64,000 bases of DNA from Sinohyriopsis cumingii (GCA_028554795.2 CM068832.1:86638511-86702510), one strand, 5' to 3'; positions 1 through 13,111 are shown, numbered from the stretch's first letter. A program made the numbers and translations. The notes: generated by a model from the sequence alone, not told the origin.

Positions 1-555
1 CGTGAAAAACAATATGACTATTCCTTTGTGTTAATCGGCTATTTTTCCACACAAAACCATTCCATTATATTCAATTGTACGCCCTGTAATTTTGAAACAG
101 ACAGAACCAGCATGTCATAAAGAAGAAAAACAAACAGTAATGTCGGTAACGTGAATACATTTTATCTGCACATCGTAAGTCTCTATTTCCTCTTGTCAGC
201 GATAATGAGTCAAATTGAGAAAAAAAGGGAAAAAATATTGCATTAATTATATATTAGCCTAGATGTATCTGAGAGAAATCGCCCAGAAGCGCGTCTTCAC
301 ATTGAGAATTCTTACACGAGAGCATTCTAGTTTGTTATAAAGTAAGGCGCACTTGTGCCCTACCATCTTAAACTTAATTGTTTTACACATCATCAGTTTT
401 TTAAATAGATACTCTTTAATATGGTATATCATAAATTGCGAGCAAGAAGTCAGGAATAATATGATTTCAACGACAACATTTGCTTCCAATCTTATTAATT
501 TGAACAATCTATCTCATTACCAAGAAGGTAGTGTATACATTATGATGCAGAGAGC

Positions 556-808
556 TTTGTTGTTGTTGTTGTGGGGTTTAAAGCCATTTTTCAGCACGCG
601 ATAGGCTATACATGGCGGCCAGTATTAATGGTGGAGGAAGAACCCGGGAAAACGCCGGAAAGAACCACCGACCCACGAGAAGCTACTGGCAAGCTTTCTC
701 ACATACCCACATTGGCTGAATCCTAGACTCGAACCGACGCAGACAAAGGTGAGATGGCAGTGATCCGTAACGAAGAGCGCTTTAGACCACTCGGCCACTC
801 GGGGCCCC
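556..808 (-). mobile_element. tRNA-headed SINE (family 1) with 13-bp target-site duplication
   Basis: Read on the minus strand the element begins with a tRNA-like head: an A-box-like GTGGCCGAGTGGTCTAAAGC, then a B-box-like GGTTCGAGTC. An unrelated body follows, ending in a short (CAA)n tail seen on the plus strand as tttgttgttgttgttg. The 13-mer tgatgcagagagc lies immediately on both sides (543-555 and 809-821), a perfect target-site duplication as left by LINE-driven retroposition. The head resembles a class II (Leu/Ser-like) tRNA, but the extra sequence between boxes makes it a SINE and not a tRNA gene. A 5'-truncated relative is at 47035-47244. Confidence 0.85.
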
Positions 809-821
809 TGATGCAGAGAGC

Positions 822-1924
822 ACACAGACAGACGTTATGACATATCAATATTACGAGCCAATCTAAGCCGATACCGTTGGGACATTCAGTACCAAGGAAA
901 TGCGGAATACATTTTTCATGCCATATTATAAAGGAATCCTTCACCAATAAATATGCGTCAAAACATGTTGCTTTGTTGCAGTTTGCTTTAACAGGAAAAA
1001 ATGCATGCATTATTACAACTTTGTATTTACAGATGTATATAGTATTAATTGGAAAAGTAATTACAACAACTGCTAGGGATATAAATAACTGTATTTCGAT
1101 TGTTGTTTCTTGGCGTTTGTCAAAATAATACAGTTGTTTTAAGACATGTCATTTAGCCACAATTTTGCTACAATAATGGTGGGTTTTTTTTTATATTGCT
1201 TCCTTAATAATGTTCCTGTAAATATTTTGTCTCTGACAAAACTTTCTCTAAATTCCTAAATAGTGTGTTTGTGTAAAATACTATATATTCCGAGAATAAA
1301 ACCAATCTATTCTGAAACTTATTTTCTAGAAAGATATAGGTATGATCTGGCTAAAATACGATGTATTATGTTTGTACTAAAATTCATCGATCTTTCTTAA
1401 GACTTAATGTAAGATATTCCACCAAACTGTTTGGCCCTAAATGGCTCATCATATTACAAGCTTTTGATACACATTTGTGAAAGTGAGACTGTTGTGTCTT
1501 ATTTATCTGACCCAAACACCTGCTACAAAGAATCATTCCAGCCCCACAATACTAGCAACGTCTATAATACAATGTCTTGAGGATTATGTAAGTTACGAAG
1601 AACGTCTGCTTCAAAAGTAGTCCATGTTACCGTAAAGTGTAATCAATGTTGCCCATTTTAACGTCTGCTCTTACGAAATGGATATTCTAATGTGTGTGGA
1701 AAGATCAACCAATGAGTGTTTACGCTGATCTGAAATGTTTGATTTCCATGAAACGACTGCATTCTGTATTCTACACACGAGGTGAATGGATGCACAATAT
1801 ATAATATATGCTTTGGTCACAGGTATATACAAATTAAATGAAATATTAAATTAAATATAATGTGTGACTTATTCGAATCGTTTGTAATTTTATTTTGTCT
1901 CATGGCTGTGAACTTTAATGTTCT
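822..1924. other. AT-rich intergenic DNA, nothing assigned
   Basis: Reading frames are short and of ordinary AT-rich composition. I see no protein similarity, RNA gene or ordered repeat here. Confidence 0.5.
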
Positions 1925-2310
1925 TGAATGAAGAGCATTGTTACCTGCATAGGCTCGTTAAAAAAGTAACAAGAAAGAGTGAAGACAACATGCTTTGTAC
2001 AAATTAAAACATACTTTATTTCCCAAAAAGCAAGGTAAAATTGTTAAAAGAAACTTACGGTTCTAAGAATAATTGAATAATTAAATAAGTAGAAGTCATA
2101 ATAATCAAACGTCCCAATTAAACTGAGTTCGATTCCAGACGAAATCCTAATGGACATCGGCGACGTATGCTGTGGTTAGTGTCGTACTGATGAGTCAACA
2201 GTTCATTGTTGAATAACGGAATATACAATTCAAGTGTTTGAATTCTGTGCAAATTCGATAACTGTCCTTGTCCAAGAATTTCCGGGGTAATATGATCTCT
2301 TGAAATCAAA
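1925..2310 (+). repeat. Dispersed repeat, copy 1 (partner at 25418-25790)
   Basis: The order of blocks agtaacaagaaa, gtgaagacaaca, gctttgta, cttac-gtt-taagaat, gagttcga-tcc, gacgt-tgct, tactgatg, ttgttgaa and ccttg-ccaagaattt is the same as at 25418-25790, in the same orientation with small indels. I see no coding capacity, terminal inverted repeats or tail, so the class (LTR fragment or MITE-like) is open. Confidence 0.6.
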
Positions 2311-2504
2311 ATAATAAGATCAAAAACAAAATAATTAGCAAAAATCTGCTCACAGCATAAAATACTTATCTTCCCAAGTGCTAAAGCAAGTAATTAATAT
2401 TCTTTTTTCAAAACATCAATAATAAATCTATCTACCAAGTAAAACGGATGACCGGATGAGTGCCAATACACTGAAAAAATGTAATTGATGCATGCGTAGT
2501 ATAT

Positions 2505-2810
2505 GGGGCCACCCTAGCGACAATGGGAATTAGCATTAAAAACACCCCTGGGTAAGATTAGCGACAATGGAAATTTAACATTAACCACCCTGGGTAAGAT
2601 TAGCGACAATGGAAATTTAACATGGGCAAAAAACCCTGGGTAAGATTAGCGACAAGGGAATTTTAACATGGGCAATGGAAATTTAACATGGGCAAAAATC
2701 CCTGGGTCACACTGGGGACAAGGGAATTTAACATATGGAAATTGAACATGGTTAGTCTGTATAGCGTCAAGGGGAATTGAACATGGTGAGACTGTCTAGG
2801 GACAATGATG
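2505..2810 (+). repeat. Degenerate minisatellite, about 7 units of 35-50 bp
   Basis: Units built around ccctgggtaagattagcgac followed by aatggaaatttaacat repeat head to tail. Some carry an inserted gggcaaaaa segment, and later units decay to agcgtcaaggggaattgaac. The centre is most regular (about 2570-2700) and the edges most diverged. Confidence 0.75.
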
Positions 2811-3139
2811 GTAGAGGGTCAAACACAACAGAGACAGAGACATACATACACTAGTACAAGCGTGAGATTTATATATAAAGCATTACCAAGACCTGAAATC
2901 TTGCTGGAGTGTTCAAAAATTTGCATATTTGTAATGATGCTATAAATAGCTATAATCAAGGAAATGTTCAACGACAAAATGGATGTGACTAAAAGTAACG
3001 CTAAAATGACGAAATTGTCCCAGAATGTAAAGGAAAATAAACATATCCCCGAAAATTAAGTTACAATGGTTTAGACTAAAATGGATAAAATTAGTAACTA
3101 CTTACAATATCAACTTGTGTGACGATCGTGGATAAACAC

Positions 3140-3340
3140 CCATGTATCTATTTATAGCTATAATCAGCTAAAATTCATATGAAATCCCACTATCTATTTA
3201 TACTACAACTTGTGGGTTATTCCTTTGGAAAATCCCACTATCTTTTTATAGCCTCAGCTTGAGTGACGTTCCTGTTTATGAATTCTAGCACATATGTATG
3301 GCTACAACCTATGGAAATCCCAAGTCCATATTTATAGTCT
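3140..3340 (+). repeat. Degenerate short repeat of aaatcccactatctattta type
   Basis: The motif (g)aaatccca-tatcta-tttata recurs about four times at roughly 50-60 bp spacing. It is too diverged to call exact unit borders. Confidence 0.4.
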
Positions 3341-3499
3341 CGAAATTTCCAGCGTCAGTGACGTCACTGTACTGAACACTAGGGGATAAATGTCAACCGT
3401 GTTGCAAGTGGCTGACCTGAATACACGTTACTGCAGGTAAGTAGGTAGAATGTATCTGATAGGGATAAAGTGAGTTTTTATAGGGACAAACAGAGACCA

Positions 3500-3565
3500 A
3501 TACACACACACCCACACACACACACAACTTACGCGCGCAGACATACGCACACACACACACACACT
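3500..3565 (+). repeat. Imperfect (CA)n microsatellite
   Basis: Alternating CA runs are interrupted by cccac and cgcgcag. Frames over this stretch are Val/Cys or Thr/His repeats and are not genes. Confidence 0.85.
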
Positions 3566-3599
3566 GCCTCTTACGTTCTTCTTCTCTCTCACTGAAATC

Positions 3600-4769
3600 G
3601 TGCGATCGTTTCATCTCGATTGCTGATTCAGAAATGATTTAACCAAGTTCATTCTCTCCATATATACCCTCTCTACCTCTTGTTGTCACAATGACTTGGT
3701 ATATTTCACAAGGGCAAGTGAAAGCCAAGCATATAGGAGCCCAACGACAGCGGTGCGTCTTAAACACCTCATGCATCTTGATGACCCTTTGATTCAAACC
3801 CTACCACGAAAGAAAAAATTTGCAAGAAAAAAACCCAGACAATTGGTGCCTTCAAGAGAGCTAGAGACGCCGGCACTGTATCGCTGGGACACGTACGTAC
3901 TCCAGAAAACTACGCCACTCGACAACGTTGTCTCCTTCTCTCAGTCACTTCTACTTTGTCGCTGAATACATTCTACCAACCCTGTTTTAACACACGTTTC
4001 TTCATCTGATATTTTTAAAAAATATACTAAACGCATTTTTAAAAGAACTACCCTTTTTCGATAGCAGTGACGCGTCTCCTCCTGCTGTTACCACTGTTGC
4101 TGCACAAATATGATCTTTCCTTAAAATCAAAATATGAGACAGAGCAAGTAAGTTGTGAAGTTGAGCGGAGGTGTCTAAACAACAACTGTCAAGCCCCTAT
4201 GTTCCATTTCTGTTTGTGATAATAACTTGTGATACTTCACATTTTCTAAAGTGGAAATCTTTACAAACCGTACAAAAGTTATATGACTTTGGCTTCTGAC
4301 AGTTGTACAGACTCTTCACTTTATAAGTGTCACGAGAAAATAGTGTATCCAAGTTTTACCATTTTCCAAAACACCCACACACTTGCAACGTGACCAGAAT
4401 CTGTACTTCTTTATTTGTGGATATCCAACAGACCCGTCCCAGCATATATAGCTGGTTAAGAACTGTAGGAATATCACCTCATTTTTTTCAGAAATATCAA
4501 AGCTTTTGTGTGTATCTTCCCTGTTCCACCCTTTATTAGTGCTTAGGTATATTCCCTAAAAACACAAACAGTCTGATCAAACCGAACTGAATTTCTGGAC
4601 ACTGTAAACTACAGAAAATAAAATCACTTTACAATAACACGTAATGGAATTTAAAAATATTTTAGCCTTACAAACAAACAAGTAAACTAAATCAAAATAC
4701 ATAATAGCGTATAGAACTGGAAGATACAGCTATTGGTTATTATTGTATTATAATACTATAATACATCAA

Positions 4770-4770
<1 letters not shown>
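3600..4770. other. Intergenic DNA with one unsupported frame
   Basis: A frame at 3696-3965 is basic and low-complexity, with no family resemblance or splice context. I treat the whole stretch as intergenic. Confidence 0.4.

Positions 4771-4774
<4 letters not shown>

Positions 4775-4847
<73 letters not shown>
4775..4847 (+). repeat. (AT)n microsatellite, 73 bp
   Basis: Uninterrupted alternating AT. Confidence 0.97.
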
Positions 4848-4849
<2 letters not shown>

Positions 4850-5216
4850 ATTGTCTCTTATTGAGTATCTTAAACATACTGTAGATAACTTATGAATATA
4901 TCAAGTTATTTATTAGACTTGCTTCAGATTTATTTTAACAATGTTCATTACAAAGAAAACTAAGTAGTTTAGTCACTTCAAAGGACCCATTTATATGGTT
5001 GAATGTGAAGTATGTTGACCCAGTACTACTCATTTGTATTGTAATATTTGCGATTGTATTTCTTGATCATTTATTATCACGAATTTGATATAATCGATGA
5101 TACCTTTGCTTAAGAGAAGATAACGTCAGTTAAACATTGCATGCATACAGGCATGTTGATAAGTAAACTTTAATATACAAATTTCGTATAAAAAATGAAG
5201 CCCTCACTAACTGAGC

Positions 5217-5246
5217 TTATTTATATTTTAGGTCATACCCTGAACG
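5217..5246 (+). promoter_or_regulatory. Probable 3' splice acceptor of a 5'-UTR intron
   Basis: A T-rich tract ends in ttatattttag (AG at 5230-5231), and 15 nt of leader precede the ATG. The same layout at the 57.4 kb paralogue supports a shared 5'-UTR intron. The upstream exon was not found. Confidence 0.5.
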
Positions 5247-5755
5247 ATGAGGTGGTCACTTCTAGTAACTACACTTGTTGCGTTCGATTCAATCCAAACC
5301 CAATATGACATTAATACTACACAACTTGGTCTGCATGTACCACTAGATGGAGAGACCAAAACAGATTTCACGGCTGGCTATACCAAATGTCCGCCAGACA
5401 ACACGTGCGGTTATCATCACGAACCAAAAATATTATTGGTGGTACACGGACTATAGTGACGGGTGGGGTTAGTGTTGCACTGATACTTGCATAATTGAAG
5501 ATAGAGATTACTATTGGTGTCCATCTGGAAATACATGGCAACATTAGGGTGGTTAGAGAAAGAAACACATACATGTAGCATGCACTATGAAGAAGGAGAA
5601 AATGGCTATCATTGTTGCTTTGTATATTTGAATGGAAACTGTGGCTATTGTTGTGTTGCACCGTCTTCGGCATGCGTAAACATGGTGAGAGCTATACCTG
5701 GTGTTATATCATTGGTTATTTAACGCATACCGATTGGCAGAATTGTACAAATTAA
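5247..5755 (+). pseudogene. Broken paralogue of the secreted Cys/Trp-rich repeat protein at 57428
   Basis: The frame opens with a signal-peptide-like start (MRWSLLVTTLVAFDSIQT) and keeps the first Cys region, with KCPPDNTCGYHH matching KCRSDNKCGYHG in the better copy. It is then damaged by a shift near 5430 and by stop codons. In other frames the remaining blocks appear in order: YYWCPSGNTWQ near 5510-5540, CSMHYEEGENGYHCCF near 5578-5625, NGNCGYCC near 5632-5657, and a C-terminal block ending in a Cys two codons before the stop at 5753-5755. Two Trp codons of the repeat (TGG) are TGT here, so WC becomes CC and RWGYC becomes NCGYC. Exactly 15 nt separate the ATG from an intron-acceptor-like ...tttatattttag, as in the other copy. 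Several lesions make a functional product unlikely. Confidence 0.75.
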
Positions 5756-5877
5756 GAATGACAGAACATGTTAATAAACTGACAAATACCGCTAAGATAT
5801 ACAAAACCAAAGTAACTACATCGACCTTGATGCTCATATATGATTGTCTATCTATCTTTCTGTATGTCTGTCCATCT

Positions 5878-6057
<180 letters not shown>

Positions 6058-6391
6058 GAAGAAGCGTTCAGTAAATGCTGATCTAACTGCACGGAATTAT
6101 AGACGTTTGTGTTGTCTTTTATCTCGATCATATATATACTCCATGACTTTCATGATACATATAAAAGTTTGCATAAGTGTGCTTAAACACCTTTTCTTTA
6201 TAAGGACATTTATAATTTCAGCTGAGCAGACGAAATTAAACTTGGCATAAAATAAAACGAAACATTTTTTGTCCAACCTCAATACCTGATATTTGTGATC
6301 TTGTAGTTACCACTCGCCTTGCCACTCGTTATAGTATTATATATTTTTTTTTTCTTTCTACCACGCAAGGATATATATTGTGTATTAACGG

Positions 6392-6394
<3 letters not shown>

Positions 6395-6448
<54 letters not shown>
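6395..6448 (+). repeat. (TA)n microsatellite
   Basis: 27 uninterrupted TA units. Confidence 0.97.
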
Positions 6449-6450
<2 letters not shown>

Positions 6451-8890
6451 GTAACGTGTTTCTTATCAATCCGTTCCAAAATCGTTAACTCTTTGACAGA
6501 CCATACAGTGTCAGTAGCACGACGTTGACCACACCATCTCAGGGTACACTTGTATATAGATACGGAACAATTTTTTTTCCGACTGACTGTAACTGTGCCT
6601 GAAGTACATTCATTATCTGAGCAACTTGAGATAATCTGCTATAGAATGACATTAGCCAGCCCTAATCCAATTGGGCACGTGATTTACCGTTGAATGCAGA
6701 TATGACTAACGAACATCGCGCACTCATTTATGAGATCGCTCTGTACTTAGTTCTTTTCATCCGGGATTGCATTAACAATTCCTACGTGGACTGATGGCCT
6801 GTTCCTCAGCAATACTCAATATACAAATCAGTTCCAGTGAATTGTATCTGTAATTTTGAAAATAACGTTCGTGGTGTAAATAATAAAGATGTCTGCACAT
6901 GTAAGTCCAATTTTGACCTATCTTTGATATTGTTAAAATCGCTCCCATATACTTTAATAAAGTGCTGTATAACACGTTTTTGAACCGAGCTATTAATGAC
7001 TCTCTCATATACATCTATATTAATGTCATCTGTATTTTACATATTCGACTTCCTAAATGTGTTATCAAATGGTCTTGATCACTGAAACTGAAACTATAAG
7101 GTTGTGTACTAAAATTGTCTAAGAATATATCTTGGTTTCTAGTTGTCTGTCTGTCCGGTCTGAAAAGGTCTTTTTTAGCAATACAATCAGTCATTTTGGA
7201 ATCATTTTAGGCCGAGTTGGGGCTTCTTGATCAGACTCAAATAGTGAAAATGGAAGCTTGAGTAGAAAGAGCAGTGGTTCCGTTATGTTATGATTGTTAT
7301 GGCTATCACTGCCCATGCTCACCTTTAATCTAGCATTTGCCAGAGGTGGCCCTCCGAAGGAAGAATGATAAATGCTACTAAATGTATCTATTCACATTGA
7401 ATAACGTTGGAAAATTAGTTGAAAATGTCAATGTTGAACATTTTATATCGTTTTGGAGGACACATCATCATCGAAGATTATCTCTCTTCCTCAATGTCAT
7501 GCTGCTGGTAACTAATTTCGCTTACGATATATAATATTAAAATAGTAACAATCATGACTGAGTTCATATATCAAGCTGTTAGATGGAAACGTTGAGTTTT
7601 ATTATGTACAATGTTATCATCACTGATAACAGATTAAGGTGGTTTGCCAAATTATTATACATACCTCGATCTCAATAAAACGGTAAATCTAGGTGTAACA
7701 TGCTTAGGTTAAAGAAAGATTTGCAAACACGTACTACATATTATATCAATAGGTAAAGGAGATCAAAATAATAAACTTTGTCGCATGGAAACCCTGTGGA
7801 AAGATTTTCACTTCAACTTCCAAATATATCCACGTTTTTAAAAAAAATTGTTATTGACTTCAGGTTACATGGTAACCCCTGAGCACATATCAACGTAAAA
7901 AGCATACATGTACACGTTTTGACCGACGCTCCGGTCATGCACAAAAATAGTTTGTATCCTAATTTGAAGGTTTTGTTTTATAGACCAGAATTTTGAAAAC
8001 AGTATATGCTGATTATGTCCTAAATGTGAACGTACTGAATCAATATGTTCAGTTTTTAAACGTTTAATGGACCAAATTTCTAACTTCACAACGTGAAAAC
8101 GTAATTTTGCTTGTATTTGTTTCCATAATTATCTTAGACAAATATATTATATAACGAAACAATATTCGTTTGACCACTCTCATTTATTCGAAACTTATGA
8201 AATTCATGATATTTTATCTCTCATTTTGCAATCACTACATATGCTCATAGCATAAACATTCCCACCCATATTCCATAGACCATCTAAATGTTTGATAATA
8301 AAATCTGCAAATTAATATGGTAAGGAAAGTCAGTTCAATTACAAAGATGTCAAGTGAATAATTGAAATTATTTAAACATTTGTATACGAACATTATTATT
8401 TAAAATGGCATTAACATTTTTGAAGGAACAACACTTGCAAATGACCGAGCTGGTCGTTAGAACCTACTAAAAGGAAAACATTTTTTTTATCAGTATTAAA
8501 GTCCAAGGAAATTATAACGTTTGGATATAAAAAAAACAGTGTATATTGGAAACGTATGCACATTTCACTTTGAAAGGTACTTTTGTATATTTTTTTATAT
8601 TGAAATGTTAGATGGGCTTTGATAACATAGATAGGAAACAGTGAGATTTTATCAATGACTGAAGTTTTGTATACAATACATATCTCTCTAGCTCAATGAT
8701 TCTGTAATTTGTTAATTATCTTTATCTTAGCAATACAAAAATACCTTTTTTACATTTAATATACTTTATTTCATTATTTATAGATACTATTCTACTGAAG
8801 GTGGAATCAATATGTATAACTGTCAGTTTTATTTGTGGCATTTTTGCTACAAAGGCATTTATTCCTCATTACAGTCCGTCATGTGAAATA
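6449..8890. other. AT-rich intergenic DNA, nothing assigned
   Basis: Only short chance frames with no motif. No repeat structure stood out by eye. Confidence 0.5.
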
Positions 8891-8893
8891 CCT

Positions 8894-9005
8894 CCATCAT
8901 TCCATCCGTCCATCCATCCATCCATCCATCCATACATTTATTCATACATTGATATATACATACATATATAAATGCATACATAGATGCATGCATACATACA
9001 TACAT
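8894..9005 (+). repeat. (CATC)n/(CATA)n tetranucleotide tract
   Basis: CATC units at 8909-8931 grade into degenerate CATA/GATA units up to about 9005. Confidence 0.9.
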
Positions 9006-9009
9006 TGTT

Positions 9010-9940
9010 ATTTATATTTGATTTAATTTATATTTGATTAGTATTAATTGTCAGCTTGTTGGTGTTATATTGTTTATTTTGTTTTGTAAAATTCCATTAC
9101 ATACTTTTGTAAGGTAATTTTATTTACTGGATATGTTATTTACAAGAAATTCAGATCAGTTGTAAACAAAAAATACTAATATTTAAACTTTGTTTCTAAA
9201 AGCTGACCCTAATCATGTTTCCTGATTGATAGTAAACGACTATTTTTAATACTTATAAGTCATTCTTAGTGTAGCATATCTAGAGTGAAATCGATTTTGT
9301 ACTGGGAGTACGTGACTTTAGACATGTGAATATCCTCTACTTTATTATTTCGCAGTTCTTGTTTTACCGGAATTGCGAATTAGCCATATTTAATAGTGAT
9401 GCTTTGAGAAATAATTTCAGTTGGGATTTTAAAACACTTATACATCAAGGTGAATTTTCTGTTGAGACCAGTTGGAGTTCAATCTGAAATTTTGTTCAAA
9501 TTAGTTTGATTATAAGAGATTTTTTTCTCTCTGGGAATATGTAAGTGCTCATTCAGAATTCTCGGACTAATACAATTATTGACATTTGATTTGGAATTAA
9601 AAACTGGAATATTATTATCTGTCGTTCAACATGGAACTGTTGATTCATCAGTACTATTCTGACTACAGCATTACGTCATACATCATCGGTTTTCATTTTA
9701 GATTCTCGTAGGAGCTCGAATTTAAATTCTTTAGAACATATTGTTACTAAGACTTCGCCCTTTTAATTCCTGGATTATTCTTGGATTAATTTTGGAATTG
9801 ATTCTTAAAATAGTAAGTTCTTTTCCTCATACTGACCTTGTTTTGCTAGGGAAATAAATTATTTTTAAATTTTACAAAACTTGCTGTATTCACTTTTTTC
9901 TTGGTGTTGTTTATTGGAGCCTAAACACATAACAACATGC
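9010..9940. other. AT-rich intergenic DNA, nothing assigned
   Basis: T-rich sequence without open frames of note. Confidence 0.5.
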
Positions 9941-9986
9941 ATATATACGTACATAGATACATACAGGCATACATACATACATAGAT

Positions 9987-10180
9987 CCATTCCGGTGGTC
10001 TAGTTGTTAGAGTGTCAGCCTGCGATGCTGGAATTAGCGGGCTCTAACCCCTCCATTCATACCATAGACTTATCAAAATGGTACAAGCGTGCTGTCTGCT
10101 TTCGTACCGAATGTACATACATGAAATCGTTTTGAACATTTTCGAATGCAATGGCTGTATATGAAAGCGACATTGTTTGC
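9987..10180 (+). mobile_element. SINE family 2, head and part of body, old copy
   Basis: An A-box-like ccggtggtctagttgttagag, an anticodon-arm region and a degraded B box are followed by the family body signature cataccatagactta-caaaatggtac. These line up with 49501-49600 of the intact copy. The element enters directly from a CATA microsatellite. The 3' half (the gggacatcatgc block) is missing or unrecognisable. Confidence 0.7.
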
Positions 10181-10249
10181 CTGGCAGCAAGCAAGTAAAA
10201 AAGCCATTGAAGGAAATAAAAGATGTTTCCACTTTAAATATTTGGATTT

Positions 10250-11455
10250 AATGGAAGAATTTAATTAATCGATATTATATGTAAATAAATTTTATTTTGT
10301 TTGCACGTACTCAATATTCATGCAAGTGGCGCACTGTAATTAGCCGCGTGACCGTGACCTTTCACTCAAATACGTCTAACATTCTTTGCAAACGACGCAC
10401 TTAAGTCTAAACAAGTAGTATGCAAATCTAAAATAAATCCCGCAAAACCAGGAATAATGCAGTTTATTACTTTTCTTAGATTTTACTATTATATAATTAT
10501 AATAGATAATGGCATATAATACTTCTTGTGACCTCAGTTACGGACGCCATTATTATTCCAGCATGCTTCCGATTTCACGGTCATGTTCTAGCTTGGCCAT
10601 CAGAGCTCATAGGACTCAACATATTCAAAACCTAAGATTGAAGCTATGCTTATTCAATTTCCTTCTATTTTGTTTGAACATTTCCTGTTAAGGCTGTTAA
10701 GGCACGCATGTCTACCATGCAAATGAAATTGCAATGTGAAAACAAGCTAAGTTTATCGAGCTCCGCATACAAGCGAGTTTTAAAATTTAATATCTGTTGT
10801 CTAAGATTTGCATTATGCAATTACTTACTTGCAACATATTTTCCTGAACTAATATTGCGATACGTAAAGGAGGTCTAATTATACAAATAAATTGTATTGT
10901 CAATTTAACCGATTATAACAATTAGGTAAATTCCATTCAAATAAGATCGTCGAACGGTTTATTTATTGCCGTAAAATTGCTTATTGTTTTTCAATAATTT
11001 TTTGACGAGTTTTAATAGAAAAGTTAGCATCGATAACATTATTAATAAGTAAAATCAATTTGAATTTAAATTCTTTCTAGGTTTTCCAAATTCATAATGA
11101 CGTCTCGAATTTAAAAATATGCATATGCATCAGAACCACATTAGTGCAGGCTATAGAACACATTACCAATGCTATAGCAATGGCAGTAACCAGAGCCAAG
11201 TTGCCAGACTGGGACGAGTGTTGATGGCTACAGTTCTGACAATGGGCGTCGCTCGGCATGGAAACTATATGCATATGAGCCCTTAATAATTCTTTTATTG
11301 AAAAAGCGATTTTCCTGGGTAAAACAAATGCACTACACACATACAGCTGAATAAAAGAACCATGTGTCCTAAGTTCTGCTCTTTACAAATATATGATGAG
11401 TATTTTTTCCGCCGATCGTCACCGTATGAATACAAATGTTTCATGAGTGGAACAC
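10250..11455. other. AT-rich intergenic DNA, nothing assigned
   Basis: No convincing frame, repeat or RNA gene. Confidence 0.5.
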
Positions 11456-11457
<2 letters not shown>

Positions 11458-11496
<39 letters not shown>

Positions 11497-11510
11497 CACA
11501 CACACACACC
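11458..11510 (+). repeat. (AC)n microsatellite
   Basis: Alternating AC with one CG interruption. Confidence 0.95.
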
Positions 11511-11539
11511 TACCTTGGTCGTAATAATGGACATTTAAA

Positions 11540-11655
11540 ATTTACCTACAAATGTACTTAATTTGAAAATGAATGTTTTGTTCTCGTGTTTTACAGATAC
11601 CGCTAATATAATATCACATACAAATTTTTTCCTATTATATTTCTGGAATACGTTT

Positions 11656-11695
<40 letters not shown>

Positions 11696-11800
11696 GCACA
11701 CAAACACACACACCCACGCGCACGAGCATGGTCATAATTATGTGCATGGAAAATTTACTTTCAAACGTGCTTAATTTGAAAATGAATGTTTTGTTATCGT
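11540..11800 (+). repeat. Second (AC)n tract inside a local duplication
   Basis: (AC)n at about 11655-11714 is flanked on both sides by a near-identical segment: taatttgaaaatgaatgttt with ttgttctcg at 11560-11590, and again at 11772-11800. The upstream (AC)n at 11458 is likewise followed by ggtcgtaataatggacatttaaaatttac, which resembles ggtcataattatgtgcatggaaaatttac at 11729-11758. The unit (AC)n plus flank of about 230 bp is therefore duplicated in tandem. Confidence 0.65.
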
Positions 11801-12277
11801 GAGAGTCATTGAGTTAGCTCTTCTTTGATATCTTATACACTTTTGTTACATTTATATTTCATTTAACTTAACTTGTTTATTGTCGTCGATCAAAGGAAAA
11901 AGGTCAAGACCACCTGTAGTATGTATTCATATTCGACATGGTAATTGATGATGTCAATAGCTTTAAAGGTTTTGTACTCAGCGAGATTTGATATCATTTG
12001 CTGACTTCTTGTTTCAAAATGAAGGGAAAAGCGGAACTGTGAACGATTTTCTCGATGAAGAGAATTAAAGAGAGATATTCAACGAATTTGTCACTCAGAT
12101 ATCTTGTATAGCACTATATACAATTAGAGGTACAAACAAGATTAAACAACCAGAAAAATAACCAAACAGCTTAAACTATTAATTTTACGGATTAAATCAA
12201 TAATGATTATTTTTTCTCAACACGGTTAGTAAAAAACATTATAATTAAGGTCCAGATAAAAGAGAAAGACGAAATCC

Positions 12278-12279
<2 letters not shown>

Positions 12280-12358
<79 letters not shown>

Positions 12359-12395
12359 TAGATAGATAGATAGATAGATATATAGATAGATAGAA

Positions 12396-12464
<69 letters not shown>

Positions 12465-12500
12465 TAGATATATATAGTGATATATAGATAGATAGATAAC
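12280..12500 (+). repeat. (TA)n/(GATA)n compound satellite
   Basis: Two long TA runs are separated and followed by GATA units. Apparent Tyr/Ile-repeat frames here are not genes. Confidence 0.95.
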
Positions 12501-12539
12501 TGGAAGGGAGAGAGACGATCCAAACAAATTGTCCTTATA

Positions 12540-13080
12540 TTTGAAGCCAGGATTAATGATTTCTTTGATCTGGAGTTGAGACTGTAAAAGAGTTACTTAC
12601 AGTTAAGTTCATAGGTGTTTTCAAATTAAGTTGTCTGGATTCGTTCGTATTTATACACGGGTATGCTGTCTTATATTTATTTCTCACTCTTACAAGCTAC
12701 ATGACATGCTAAAAATGCCCTAATTTGAAGTATTATAACTGTTGTAACTTTCAGTTCCATTGTTAGGTCTTAGAAAAACGCAGTTTTATAGTTTTAAAAG
12801 TCTTGAAGATATCAATCATTTAACTACAATAGTTAATTATTAATGTGAAACAAGAGAAGAAGGAAACAATCTTTTCATGAAATAACATCAACATGTCCTA
12901 CGTAAATTATTGGATATTATTCGTATCCATTTATTAGTATGAGTAATACGTTATAGTTTAGTTAATTGTGATCAACGTTCAGGGCTTTTCATGACATTGA
13001 CTTTATGCTAGAGTAGACAATATCATAAACATTTAACCTTCAAACATTTTATTATACTTTGATCGGAGTTTGCAACCTAT
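12540..13080. other. AT-rich intergenic DNA, nothing assigned
   Basis: No supported feature. Confidence 0.5.
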
Positions 13081-13111
13081 CCATGGTCTCTCGGCCTTAG
13101 ATCCCATGTGC

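Noticed and set aside
730-808. tRNA-Leu/Ser gene on the minus strand
   Set aside because: It is the head of a SINE with a 13-bp target duplication.
3696-3965. 89-codon basic frame
   Set aside because: No family motif, splice context or repeat; likely chance.
12207-12527. Poly Tyr-Ile frames (here and at all AT tracts)
   Set aside because: They are translations of (TA)n/(GATA)n microsatellites.
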